Of a DNA stretch of 21,707 bases, positions 15,691 through 21,707 are shown piece after piece. Both the position numbers and the translations under genes were made by a program. Position 1 is the first letter of the stretch. Every line of letters begins with the position of its first letter. The notes beneath the pieces are model-generated. The model made no database searches, was not told the DNA's origin, and worked only from the letters and a program-made list of their open reading frames with translations. The stretch covers positions 1 to 21,707 of the forward strand of contig CAITLX010000231.1 in NCBI GenBank assembly GCA_903893335.1, read 5' to 3'. This DNA is from an uncultured delta proteobacterium. Its GTDB lineage: Bacteria; Myxococcota_A; Polyangia; Polyangiales; Polyangiaceae.

Positions 15691-17108
15691 AGTCCGACCC
15701 TCTCGCGGATGCGACCGTAATCGAGCTTGCCTGTCGTGAGGCGGTCGAGCGGTCCGATCGCCGCTGCTCGCAGCGCGCTGCGGTGGATGCCGAACGTCGT
15801 GGCGATCGACTCGACGATCGCGGCCTCGTGGCCCGGGTCCTCGACGGCGACGACGAGCGCGTCGTCCTCGCCGACACACGCGACGGGCGACGGTGAGACC
15901 TCTTCAGCCAACTGCTCGACCTCGTCGAGGCTCACCCGCAAGCCGAACAGCTTGACGAAGCGCTTGGTACGCCCGCTCAGCCAGACAAACCCGTCGGCGT
16001 CGCGCCGCGCGAGGTCCCCCGTGCGGAGCACGCCCGCGAGCTCGTCGCCCGCGGCGAGGTCGGCCAGACTCTCGCCGTAGCCGAGCATCACGTTCGGTCC
16101 GCGGTAGGAGAGTTCGGACGTCGCCTCATCGATGTCGAGCGCACCGCCCGGGATGGCGATGCCGACCGAGCCGACGTGATCGAGCAGGGCTTCGGGCGGG
16201 ACGTAGCTCATGCGCGCCACAGCCTCGGTCTGGCCGTACATCACGAAGAACCGGCGGCCCCGCGCGGCGGCGGACTCGCCGAACTGCCGGACGAGCGCCG
16301 GATCGAGCCTCCCGCCGGCTTGCGTGAGCGTGCGGAGCGACGGGAGCGCCATCGCGTCGAAGCGGAGTCGCGCGAGCATCTGGTAGGTGTACGGGACGCC
16401 GGAGATCGACGTCACGCCGTGGCGATCGACGGCGGCCCAGAGCTCGCGGCGCGCGACGCTCTCGCCGGTGAGCACGACGCACGCGCCCGCGGCGAGGTGG
16501 CTGTTGAGCACCGAGAGTCCGTAGGAGTAATGGAGCGGCAGCGTCGTGATCGGGCGCTCGAGGTCGGTGAGGTCGAGGTAGCGCGCGATGGAAGCGGCGT
16601 TCGCGGCGACGGCGGTGGACGCGAGGCGCACCATCTTCGGGCTGCCCGTCGTCCCCGAGGTCGAGAGCAGGAGCGCGAGGTCGGGGTGCAGGGCGCCACC
16701 GGTCGGTTCGCTGCGGACGAAGAGGTCGTCGCCTGCGCTCGAAGCCGTGGGGCTGTACCCGGAGGGCGGCGCTCCACCGGTCGGACCCGACACCCAGTCG
16801 GGGCGGTAGGCGTCGAGCAGACGAGCGAGCAGGGCAGGCGCGAGCCGCGCGTCGAGCAGCGCCACGACGTGCCCGCGGCGGAGCGCGGCGAGGTAGCGGG
16901 CGACCGTCGGTGTGTCGTTGGTCGCCAGGACGAACCCGAGCGCGCGTGGCGGCGTGGCTGCGAGGTCGTCGGCGCTGGCGTCCGCGAGCGTGCGCAGCTC
17001 GCCGTAGCTCGTCGCGTGCCCCGACGCGGCGTCGATGAGCGCCGGGCTCGCCTGCGGGTGGTCGAGCCGCCAGAAGGTGGTCGAGTCGTGCGCTGAGGGG
17101 CTGGTCAT
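15687..17108 (-). CDS. AMP-forming acyl-CoA/acyl-ACP ligase
   Basis: 473 residues, on the short side for the ANL superfamily. It should adenylate a carboxylic acid and pass it to a phosphopantetheine thiol, most likely on the ACP encoded two genes upstream. Motifs are STSGTTGSPK (149-158, A3), PLHYSYGLSV (191-200), YGQTEA (291-296, A5), LRTGDLARRDADGFVWLSGRTKR (361-383, A7-A8 hinge; as LRTGDLARRD and LSGRTKR) and TTGKLDY (458-464) with catalytic Lys461 (A10). The ATG at 17108 lies 19 bases after the SDR stop. An alternative ATG at 17144 would overlap the SDR gene and add 12 atypical residues. The substrate pocket cannot be read reliably from sequence. Confidence 0.88.
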   Translation of the reverse strand: MTSPSAHDSTTFWRLDHPQASPALIDAASGHATSYGELRTLADASADDLAATPPRALGFVLATNDTPTVARYLAALRRGHVVALLDARLAPALLARLLDAYRPDWVSGPTGGAPPSGYSPTASSAGDDLFVRSEPTGGALHPDLALLLSTSGTTGSPKMVRLASTAVAANAASIARYLDLTDLERPITTLPLHYSYGLSVLNSHLAAGACVVLTGESVARRELWAAVDRHGVTSISGVPYTYQMLARLRFDAMALPSLRTLTQAGGRLDPALVRQFGESAAARGRRFFVMYGQTEAVARMSYVPPEALLDHVGSVGIAIPGGALDIDEATSELSYRGPNVMLGYGESLADLAAGDELAGVLRTGDLARRDADGFVWLSGRTKRFVKLFGLRVSLDEVEQLAEEVSPSPVACVGEDDALVVAVEDPGHEAAIVESIATTFGIHRSALRAAAIGPLDRLTTGKLDYGRIRERVGL

Positions 17109-17127
17109 GTGGCGACGGTGGCCGCGG

Positions 17128-17889
17128 TCAGACGAGCATGCCACCGTCGACGCCGAGCACCTGCCCGGTCACGTACCGCGACAGGTCGCTCGCGAGGAAC
17201 AGGATGACGTCGGCGACGTCCTCGGGCGTGCCGACCCGTCCCATCTTGATGTCGCGCTGGCGGAGCGCGCGCTTGTCGGGGGGGAGCGCGCGCACCATGT
17301 CGGTCTCGATGAAGCCGGGGGCGACGGCGTTCACCCGGATGCCCGTCGGCGCGAGCTCCTTGGCCGCCGACAGCGTCGCGCCGATCACCGCGGCCTTGCT
17401 CGCCCCGTACACGACCTGCCCCTCGTTGCCGACGCGGCCAATGATCGACGCGACGTTGACGACGCTGCCGGCGCGTCGGCGCGCCATGAGCCTCGAGGCG
17501 TACTGCATGTGGGTGATCACGGCGGTGGTGTTGACGGCGAACACGCGGTCGATCTGCGCAGGGGTGACCATGCCGAGCAGCGCGTCCTCGAGCACTCCCG
17601 CGTTGTTCACGAGCACGTCGAGGCGACCAAGCTCACGGTGGAGGAGCTGAAATGCGGCCCTGACCGCGTCCGGCGCTGTGACGTCGTAGGCGAGCACGAG
17701 GGGCTCCTCGGCGCCTGCCTCGACGACGCGTGCCGCGACGGCCTTGAGCTGCTCGACGTCGCGGCCCGCGAGCGCGAGTCGCGCGCCTTCGTGCGCGAGG
17801 GCCAGCGCGGTGGCGGCGCCGATCCCGCGCGACGCCCCCGTGACGAGCGCTACCTTGCCCGCGAGACCGAGCCTAGAAAGCGACGCCAT
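17128..17889 (-). CDS. SDR-family oxidoreductase (FabG-like)
   Basis: 253 residues. Classical SDR landmarks are TGASRGIG (17-24, NADP(H) site), NNAG (95-98), the catalytic Ser148, Tyr161 and Lys165 (VASII and YGASKAA) and PGFIETDM (191-198). The length and sequence resemble 3-oxoacyl-ACP reductase FabG. In this cluster, which has no ketosynthase, a plausible role is to reduce the aldehyde made by LuxC or a keto group on an ACP-bound acyl chain, analogous to the alcohol dehydrogenase RfbM in Vibrio cholerae. That role is inferred. The ATG lies 17 bases inside the ACP gene, and there is no other start before the nucleotide-binding motif, so the overlap looks real. Confidence 0.88.
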   Translation of the reverse strand: MASLSRLGLAGKVALVTGASRGIGAATALALAHEGARLALAGRDVEQLKAVAARVVEAGAEEPLVLAYDVTAPDAVRAAFQLLHRELGRLDVLVNNAGVLEDALLGMVTPAQIDRVFAVNTTAVITHMQYASRLMARRRAGSVVNVASIIGRVGNEGQVVYGASKAAVIGATLSAAKELAPTGIRVNAVAPGFIETDMVRALPPDKRALRQRDIKMGRVGTPEDVADVILFLASDLSRYVTGQVLGVDGGMLV

Positions 17890-18109
17890 ACTTCGAGAGG
17901 ATCTGCTTCGCCTTGGCGAAGCTGCTCAGATCGATGACGTCGTCGGTCTCGAGCATGACGTCGAACGCCTCGTCGATCGCGGCGATGAGGACCATGTGCC
18001 CGATCGAGTCCCACTCGGCGATCGAGGTGTACGCGAGGCTGTCGTCGACGCGCTCAACGGGGATCTTGAGACTCTCGGCGAACAGTTGCCTGAGCTTTTC
18101 CTCGTTCAT
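17873..18109 (-). CDS. Acyl carrier protein
   Basis: 78 residues. The ATG at 18109 is preceded by GGAG nine bases upstream; a TTG at 18130 is the alternative. The four-helix ACP pattern is clear, and Ser35 in EWDSIGHMVL is the 4'-phosphopantetheine site (the usual DSL is DSI here). Acidic residues cluster after it, as expected for partner docking (DEAFDVMLETDDVIDL). The WDSIGHM form is typical of dedicated carrier proteins in polysaccharide and small-molecule loci rather than the housekeeping fatty-acid ACP. The start lies 56 bases inside the GNAT gene and the end overlaps the SDR gene by 17 bases. It probably carries the acyl group for the GNAT enzyme. Confidence 0.88.
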   Translation of the reverse strand: MNEEKLRQLFAESLKIPVERVDDSLAYTSIAEWDSIGHMVLIAAIDEAFDVMLETDDVIDLSSFAKAKQILSKYGVAF

Positions 18110-18701
18110 GTCGCTTGCTCCAGTGGTCAATGATGGCGTCGAGGGGGCGCGGGTCGAACGAATCGCGCCGCAGGAGTTGATCGATGTGCGGCACGCCGCG
18201 CGCGATGTGCTCGCCGACGCGCTCGAACCCGAGCCTCGCGTTCATCGACTGCATCTTGAGGTTGTCGTGTCGTACGCGCGTGCGGATGGCGCGCAACCCG
18301 AGTTCGCCGAGCGCGAAGCCGATCAGCAGGAGATCGGACTCCAGCGCGTACGGCGCCTCGAGCCCGACGGCCTCGTCGACCGTCAGGCGCCCCTTCTCGG
18401 CGCCGTCCCCCTCGGCGTCGATGTCGTAGAGCGCGTTCGTTCCGATCGCGCGCCCCGCCCGGTCGAACACGGTCCACGAGATGTCGTCGTCCTTCGCGTC
18501 GGTGCGCAGGATCCACGCCGTCTGCTGCTCGACGCCGAGCTCGCCGCCCTGCAGCAGCCACGAGATCGCGCGCGGCTGGTTTCGCAGCCGGCACATCTCG
18601 GCGGCGTGCTCGGGCTTGCTGGGCACCAGACGGACGAGCTTGCCCTCGATCGTCCGGTGCTTGCTGGCGAGGACGAGGGCGCGACGCTGCTCGGGGGTCA
18701 T
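18054..18701 (-). CDS. GNAT-family N-acyltransferase (RimJ/RimL, PseH-like)
   Basis: 215 residues from the ATG at 18701 (a GTG at 18710 would add three residues). GNAT enzymes move an acyl group to an amine. Seen are LVRLVPSKPEHAAEMCRLRNQP (22-43; start of the fold, as VRLVPSKPEH and CRLRNQP), WTVFDRAGRAIGTNALYDID (76-95, strands 3-4) and the closing HDNLKMQSMNARLGFERVGE (145-164), the usual N-x-A-x3-x-GF motif. The overall pattern resembles enzymes that acylate amino sugars, such as PseH. With an ACP encoded next door, the donor may be an acyl-ACP rather than acetyl-CoA; this is inferred. It is the first gene of the cassette, behind a TTGACA promoter, and its end overlaps the ACP gene by 56 bases. 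Confidence 0.82.
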   Translation of the reverse strand: MTPEQRRALVLASKHRTIEGKLVRLVPSKPEHAAEMCRLRNQPRAISWLLQGGELGVEQQTAWILRTDAKDDDISWTVFDRAGRAIGTNALYDIDAEGDGAEKGRLTVDEAVGLEAPYALESDLLLIGFALGELGLRAIRTRVRHDNLKMQSMNARLGFERVGEHIARGVPHIDQLLRRDSFDPRPLDAIIDHWSKRHERGKAQATVRRESQDPR

Positions 18702-18717
18702 GCTGGGCACCGCGTCG

Positions 18718-18747
18718 AGTCTCGCCGGGCGCTCGCGCGCGTGTCAA
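18718..18747 (-). promoter_or_regulatory. Candidate sigma-70 promoter for the acylation cluster
   Basis: On the minus strand a perfect TTGACA (18747-18742) is followed after 18 bases by GAGACT (18723-18718, three of six -10 matches). Transcription would start near 18711, ten or so bases before the GNAT ATG. The -10 is weak, so an activator may be needed. A 6-base inverted repeat (CGGGCG/CGCCCG, 18726-18731 and 18748-18753) flanks part of it. Confidence 0.45.
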
Positions 18748-18802
18748 CGCCCGCGCGGGGTCGCGCGTGCGCCGGTCCGATCTCGCTCTTCGCGCTCCGC
18801 GC

Positions 18803-20692
18803 TCAGAGCTTCCCCTTGGCCGCGAGCAGATCGCCGAGCGTGCCGAACTTCGACGCCTTCGCGACGCTCTGGCGGTACTCGTTGTAGGCGGCCTTCTCGC
18901 GGTCTTCCTTGACGGCGCGCAGCGAGAGCTTGGCCTCGCCGCGGCGCGGGTCGATCTCGATGACCTTGGCCTCGAGCTGAGCGCCGACGGGGAAGGCCTT
19001 GCGCAGATCGGTGCCGCGCTCGGTGCCGGTCAGGCCGGCGGGGATGAAGCCGCGCGCGTTGCGGCCGGTGATGCCGAGCACGCGCACGACGAGCCCCGCG
19101 GACTCGGGCGTGACGACGGCGACCTTGACGATCTTGTGCGGCGCGACGCGCAGCTTCGGATCGACCTCCTCGCCCTCGGGAAGGGCGGGGTGGAGGCGGA
19201 TGCGGTGCTGGCCCGGATCGACCCCGGCGACGATGACGTCGATCTCGTCGCCGACCTTGACGACCTCGCTCGGGTCCTCGATGCGGCGAAGGGTGAGGTC
19301 GGAGGTGTGCACCAGGCCGTCGACGGCGGGCTCGAGCTCGACGAAGACGCCGAACGGCTGGATGCGGGCGACCTTGCCCTTGTGCCGGGTGCCCTCGGCG
19401 TACTTGTCGCGCACCTCGCCCCAGGGGTCGGCGGTGGCGGCCTTGCGCGAGAGGAAGATCTTGCCGCGCTCGTCGACGCGCAGGATCTTGACGTCGACCT
19501 CTTCGCCCGCCTTGAGCACGTCCGACAGGCGCGCGCCGCGGTCGTGGCTCGCCTCGGTCATGTGCACGAGGCCCTCGAGGCCGTCGGTGCCCGGCAGCGC
19601 GATGAACGCGCCGTACGGGAGCACGGTGCGCACGATGCCCTTGACGATGGCGCCGATCTCCAGCTTGGAGACCGCCGATTTGCGCACCTCGCGCGCCTCG
19701 GTCTCGAGCATCGGCTTGCGCGTGAGCACCACGTCGCGGCCGCGCTTCTCGTACTGCGCCACGACGAAGTCGAGGCGCTGCCCGATGTAGTGGGCGAGGT
19801 CGGCGCCGAGGCGCAGATCCATGCCCGACGCGGGGGCGAAGGCGCGCAGGCCGCCGACGTCGACCTCGACGCCGCCCTTGACGATGCCCGTCACGAGCGC
19901 GTGCACGACGACGCCCGAAGCAGCGGCTGCCTCGAGCATCGGCTTGGCCTCCTCCTCGCGGAGGGGCTTGCGCGTGAGCACGACGAGGCCGCCGCGCGTG
20001 CCGTCGCCGTGGACGTAGGCGACGAAGCGGTCGCTGACCTCGGGGATGAGGTCGTCGGCGGCGAGCTCGTGGCGGTCGAAGATGCCGAGCGCCTTGCCCG
20101 ACAGGTCGACCATGATGGCGTCGGCCGTGACGCTCGTGACGCGGCCGAAGGTCTCCTCGCCGACGTGGAACGCGGCGCGCTCGCGCGGGTGACCGCCGGG
20201 CTTCTTGTGCGCGGGCTTGGGCTTGCGGTCGCCGGTCGGCGCGGTGGACGCCGGCGCGGGGCCTGCGGGGCTCGCGGTGCCGTCGGCGGCGACGCCATCG
20301 GCCGGGCGCTTCTTGCCGCGGCGGCGGCGGCGCTTCTTCTTCTCGCCCGGCGCGCCGGGGGTCGCGTCGGCGGCCTCGCCTGCGGCGGGGGCGTCGTCGT
20401 CGCCTCCCTCGGAAGCATCGGCGTCGTCGCCGGCCTCCTCGGTGGAGTCGTCGTCGGCGTCGTCACCTGCGTCCGAGGCGTCGGCTCCCTCTGCGGGGGC
20501 GGCGGCGCTCGTTGCGTCGGCTCCCTCGCTGGGCGCGGCGCTGGTCGCGGCAGTCCCTTCGGCGGGCGCGGCGCTGGCCGCGTCCACGACGGCAGGCTCC
20601 TGCGAGGCTACCTCGGGGGCGGCCTGGGGTGCAGTCGTGTCGTCGCCCGGGGGCGTCGGGAGCGTTTCGTTGGCGTTCGGTTCGGGCGTCAT
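18803..20692 (-). CDS. Protein with five S1 RNA-binding domains and a low-complexity N-terminus
   Basis: 629 residues. Residues 1-117 are Ala/Glu/Asp-rich with three 11-12-residue repeats, followed by a basic patch EKKKRRRRRGKKRP (117-130) and a Lys/Pro linker. S1-type OB folds lie at about 175-243, 257-330, 344-418, 432-502 and 518-594. The third and fourth are the clearest (GIVRTVLPYGAFIAL, GLVHMTEAS; GKVARIQPFGVFVEL, GLVHTSDLT); the second and fifth are more diverged. Canonical ribosomal protein S1 has six domains and no such leader, so this may be a lineage-specific S1 paralog or the organism's S1. It should bind single-stranded RNA during translation or RNA decay. The ATG has an AGGGG ribosome site inside a small hairpin. 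Confidence 0.85.
   Translation of the reverse strand: MTPEPNANETLPTPPGDDTTAPQAAPEVASQEPAVVDAASAAPAEGTAATSAAPSEGADATSAAAPAEGADASDAGDDADDDSTEEAGDDADASEGGDDDAPAAGEAADATPGAPGEKKKRRRRRGKKRPADGVAADGTASPAGPAPASTAPTGDRKPKPAHKKPGGHPRERAAFHVGEETFGRVTSVTADAIMVDLSGKALGIFDRHELAADDLIPEVSDRFVAYVHGDGTRGGLVVLTRKPLREEEAKPMLEAAAASGVVVHALVTGIVKGGVEVDVGGLRAFAPASGMDLRLGADLAHYIGQRLDFVVAQYEKRGRDVVLTRKPMLETEAREVRKSAVSKLEIGAIVKGIVRTVLPYGAFIALPGTDGLEGLVHMTEASHDRGARLSDVLKAGEEVDVKILRVDERGKIFLSRKAATADPWGEVRDKYAEGTRHKGKVARIQPFGVFVELEPAVDGLVHTSDLTLRRIEDPSEVVKVGDEIDVIVAGVDPGQHRIRLHPALPEGEEVDPKLRVAPHKIVKVAVVTPESAGLVVRVLGITGRNARGFIPAGLTGTERGTDLRKAFPVGAQLEAKVIEIDPRRGEAKLSLRAVKEDREKAAYNEYRQSVAKASKFGTLGDLLAAKGKL
20474..20575 (-). 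repeat. Tandem 11-12-codon repeat in the S1 protein gene
   Basis: Codons 40-73 encode SAAPAEGTAAT, SAAPSEGADAT and SAAAPAEGADAS, three adjacent copies of one unit with matching codons. The tract lies in the acidic, disordered N-terminal region and is prone to copy-number change. Confidence 0.65.
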
Positions 20693-20699
20693 GGCGCAA

Positions 20700-20725
20700 G
20701 CCCCTGAATCGGGGTCGGCACCATA
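20700..20725 (-). promoter_or_regulatory. Leader of the S1 gene: TATGGT -10 candidate and hairpin over the ribosome site
   Basis: On the minus strand TATGGT (20725-20720) is a fair -10, but no good -35 is found 16-18 bases upstream. CCCC-GATTCA-GGGG (20714-20701) forms a short stem whose second arm is the AGGGG likely used as the Shine-Dalgarno sequence. This could limit initiation until opened or bound. Confidence 0.3.
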
Positions 20726-20801
20726 TCTCAGGCGTGGCACTTGTGCGAGCCCCCCCTGAACCCTTAGACACGGGCGGCCTGTTCTTCGCAGCCCGACGCC
20801 C

Positions 20802-21707
20802 ATGAATCGTTCCCTCCGCATCGCTCTCCTCGCCGCAACCGCCGCCGCCGTCACGCTCGTCGCGGCTTCGTGGCTGCGGCCCCGCGCCGTGCTCGCCACC
20901 GCGGTCGTTCGCGGGCGGGCCATCGACGCGGTGTACGCCACCGGCACCGTCGAGGCGTTCGACCGCGTCACGGTCAAGGCGAAGGCGAGCGGCAGCGTGC
21001 GCGAGCTTCTGACGCGCGAGGGCGCGGCGGTGAAGAAGGGCGATCTGCTCGCGCGCATCGACAACCCGGTCGTCTCGTCCGAGCTCGAGCGCGGCGAGGT
21101 CGAGCTGTCGGCGGCCTCGAAGCAGGGGGCGTCGAACGCGCCGCAGATCGCGGCGCTGCAAGGGCAGTGGCACGGCATGAGCGCGGCGCTCGACGTCGCG
21201 CGCCAGGACCTCGCGCGCATCTCGGCGCTCGGCGCATCGGGGGCCGTCTCGGCGAGCGAGGTGGACCGCGCGCGGTCGGCGACGCTCCAGCTCGAGGGGC
21301 AGCTCGCGGCGAACGAGGCGCAGCAGCGCGCGCTGCGCATCGATCTCACGGCGAACGAGGCGCGCCAGCGCGCCAACGTGCGCTCGCTCGCCTCACGCGC
21401 CGCCGACACCGAGGTGCGCGCGCCGATCGACGGCGTGGTGCTCGCGCGCACGGTCGAGGTCGGCGAGCTCGTCGCCGTCAACCAGCCGCTGTTCCGCGTT
21501 GGCGACACGCGCGATCTGGTGCTCGAGGTCGCGGTCGACGAGGCCGACGTCGCGCGCGTGCGGGCGGGCGGCGTAGGCGGGCCGGCGTCGGTCGCCGCCG
21601 TGAGCCTCTACGCCTTCCCGCGGCAGGTGCTCGCCGGGCGCGTCTTCGAGGTGCTCCCCGACGCGCAGCGCGAGCGAAAGTCGTTCCTCGTGAAGGTGCG
21701 GCTCGAC
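20802..21707 (+). CDS. Membrane fusion protein, HlyD/RND adaptor family (3' end beyond window)
   Basis: 302 residues are visible and the frame is open to the last base. The N-terminus MNRSLRIALLAATAAAVTLV is a membrane anchor or uncleaved signal. The lipoyl half-motifs are VTVKAKASGSVRELL (56-70) with GAAVKKGDLLARIDNP (74-89) and VRAPIDGVVLARTVEVGE (205-222). Between them a coiled-coil hairpin runs from about 90 to 200 (ALDVARQDLARI, ASEVDRARSATLQLEGQLAANEAQQ). The barrel begins at DLVLEVAVDEADVARV (238-253). It is related to the MacA-like protein at 5833 but clearly diverged and shorter at the N-terminus. An ABC permease and ATPase probably follow outside the window. It is divergent from the S1 gene; the 109-base gap shows no strong + strand promoter. 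Confidence 0.85.
   Translation, partial: MNRSLRIALLAATAAAVTLVAASWLRPRAVLATAVVRGRAIDAVYATGTVEAFDRVTVKAKASGSVRELLTREGAAVKKGDLLARIDNPVVSSELERGEVELSAASKQGASNAPQIAALQGQWHGMSAALDVARQDLARISALGASGAVSASEVDRARSATLQLEGQLAANEAQQRALRIDLTANEARQRANVRSLASRAADTEVRAPIDGVVLARTVEVGELVAVNQPLFRVGDTRDLVLEVAVDEADVARVRAGGVGGPASVAAVSLYAFPRQVLAGRVFEVLPDAQRERKSFLVKVRLD

Noticed and set aside
15687..18109. Fatty-acid or polyketide synthesis locus
   Set aside because: There is an ACP and a FabG-like reductase but no ketosynthase, acyltransferase (FabD) or dehydratase, so chain extension is not supported.
18726..18753. Intrinsic terminator after the S1 gene
   Set aside because: The CGGGCG/CGCCCG repeat has a 16-base loop and no T-run on the minus strand; it overlaps the candidate promoter instead.
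20741..20769. TTGTGC-17-TTAGAC as a promoter for the gene at 20802
   Set aside because: The -10 hexamer matches only two of six consensus bases; not distinguishable from chance.

Overview
The window is very GC-rich (hand counts of 60-base lines give about 65-77% G+C over most of it). Genes are packed on both strands, often with 4-base ATGA or GTGA overlaps. AgmX/PglI-type C-terminal domains, a Ser/Thr kinase fused to a receiver-like domain, MacA/MacB-like exporters and a Cys-rich secreted protein next to an outer-membrane-like protein suggest a myxobacterium-like organism (Myxococcota, Polyangiales-like). This is inferred from gene content; no rRNA or tRNA is present to place it.

Layout. (1) 1-3609, + strand: an envelope operon. 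It holds the 3' part of a probable outer-membrane protein, a Cys-rich exported protein, a lipoprotein, the prolipoprotein diacylglyceryl transferase Lgt and a SAM methyltransferase. (2) 3620-5634, - strand: an ECF sigma factor and a translationally coupled one-span membrane protein ending in an AgmX/PglI-like domain, probably its regulator. A TTGTCC-17-TATGCT promoter precedes them. (3) 5833-10390, + strand: a MacA-like membrane fusion protein, a separate MacB-type ATPase and two tandem paralogous FtsX/MacB-type permeases. (4) 10427-11755, + strand: a Ser/Thr protein kinase fused to a receiver domain that has lost its phospho-acceptor Asp. (5) 18701 down to 11777, - strand: a tightly packed cluster of GNAT acyltransferase, acyl carrier protein, SDR reductase, AMP-forming acyl ligase, LuxE-like acyl-protein synthetase and LuxC-like acyl reductase, followed by a lower-GC methyltransferase and a GT2 glycosyltransferase. 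(6) 20692-18803, - strand: a five-domain S1 RNA-binding protein with a long low-complexity N-terminus. (7) 20802 to the window end, + strand: the 5' part of a second membrane fusion protein.

The most interesting element is region 5. It has the parts needed to activate a small carboxylic acid, reduce it to an aldehyde and then an alcohol, load the hydroxy-acid on a carrier protein and transfer it to an amine. That parts list parallels the tetronate genes rfbKLMNO of the Vibrio cholerae O1 O-antigen locus, but with different enzyme families at two steps and with LuxC and LuxE as separate genes. I read it as a candidate glycan N-acylation cassette; the substrate and acceptor cannot be read from the sequence.

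Another recurring signal is a TGCTA box 6-12 bases before five start codons on both strands. It looks like an extended -10 element giving very short leaders. No CRISPR array, insertion sequence, tRNA or rRNA was seen, and no stretch over 300 bases lacks a gene.
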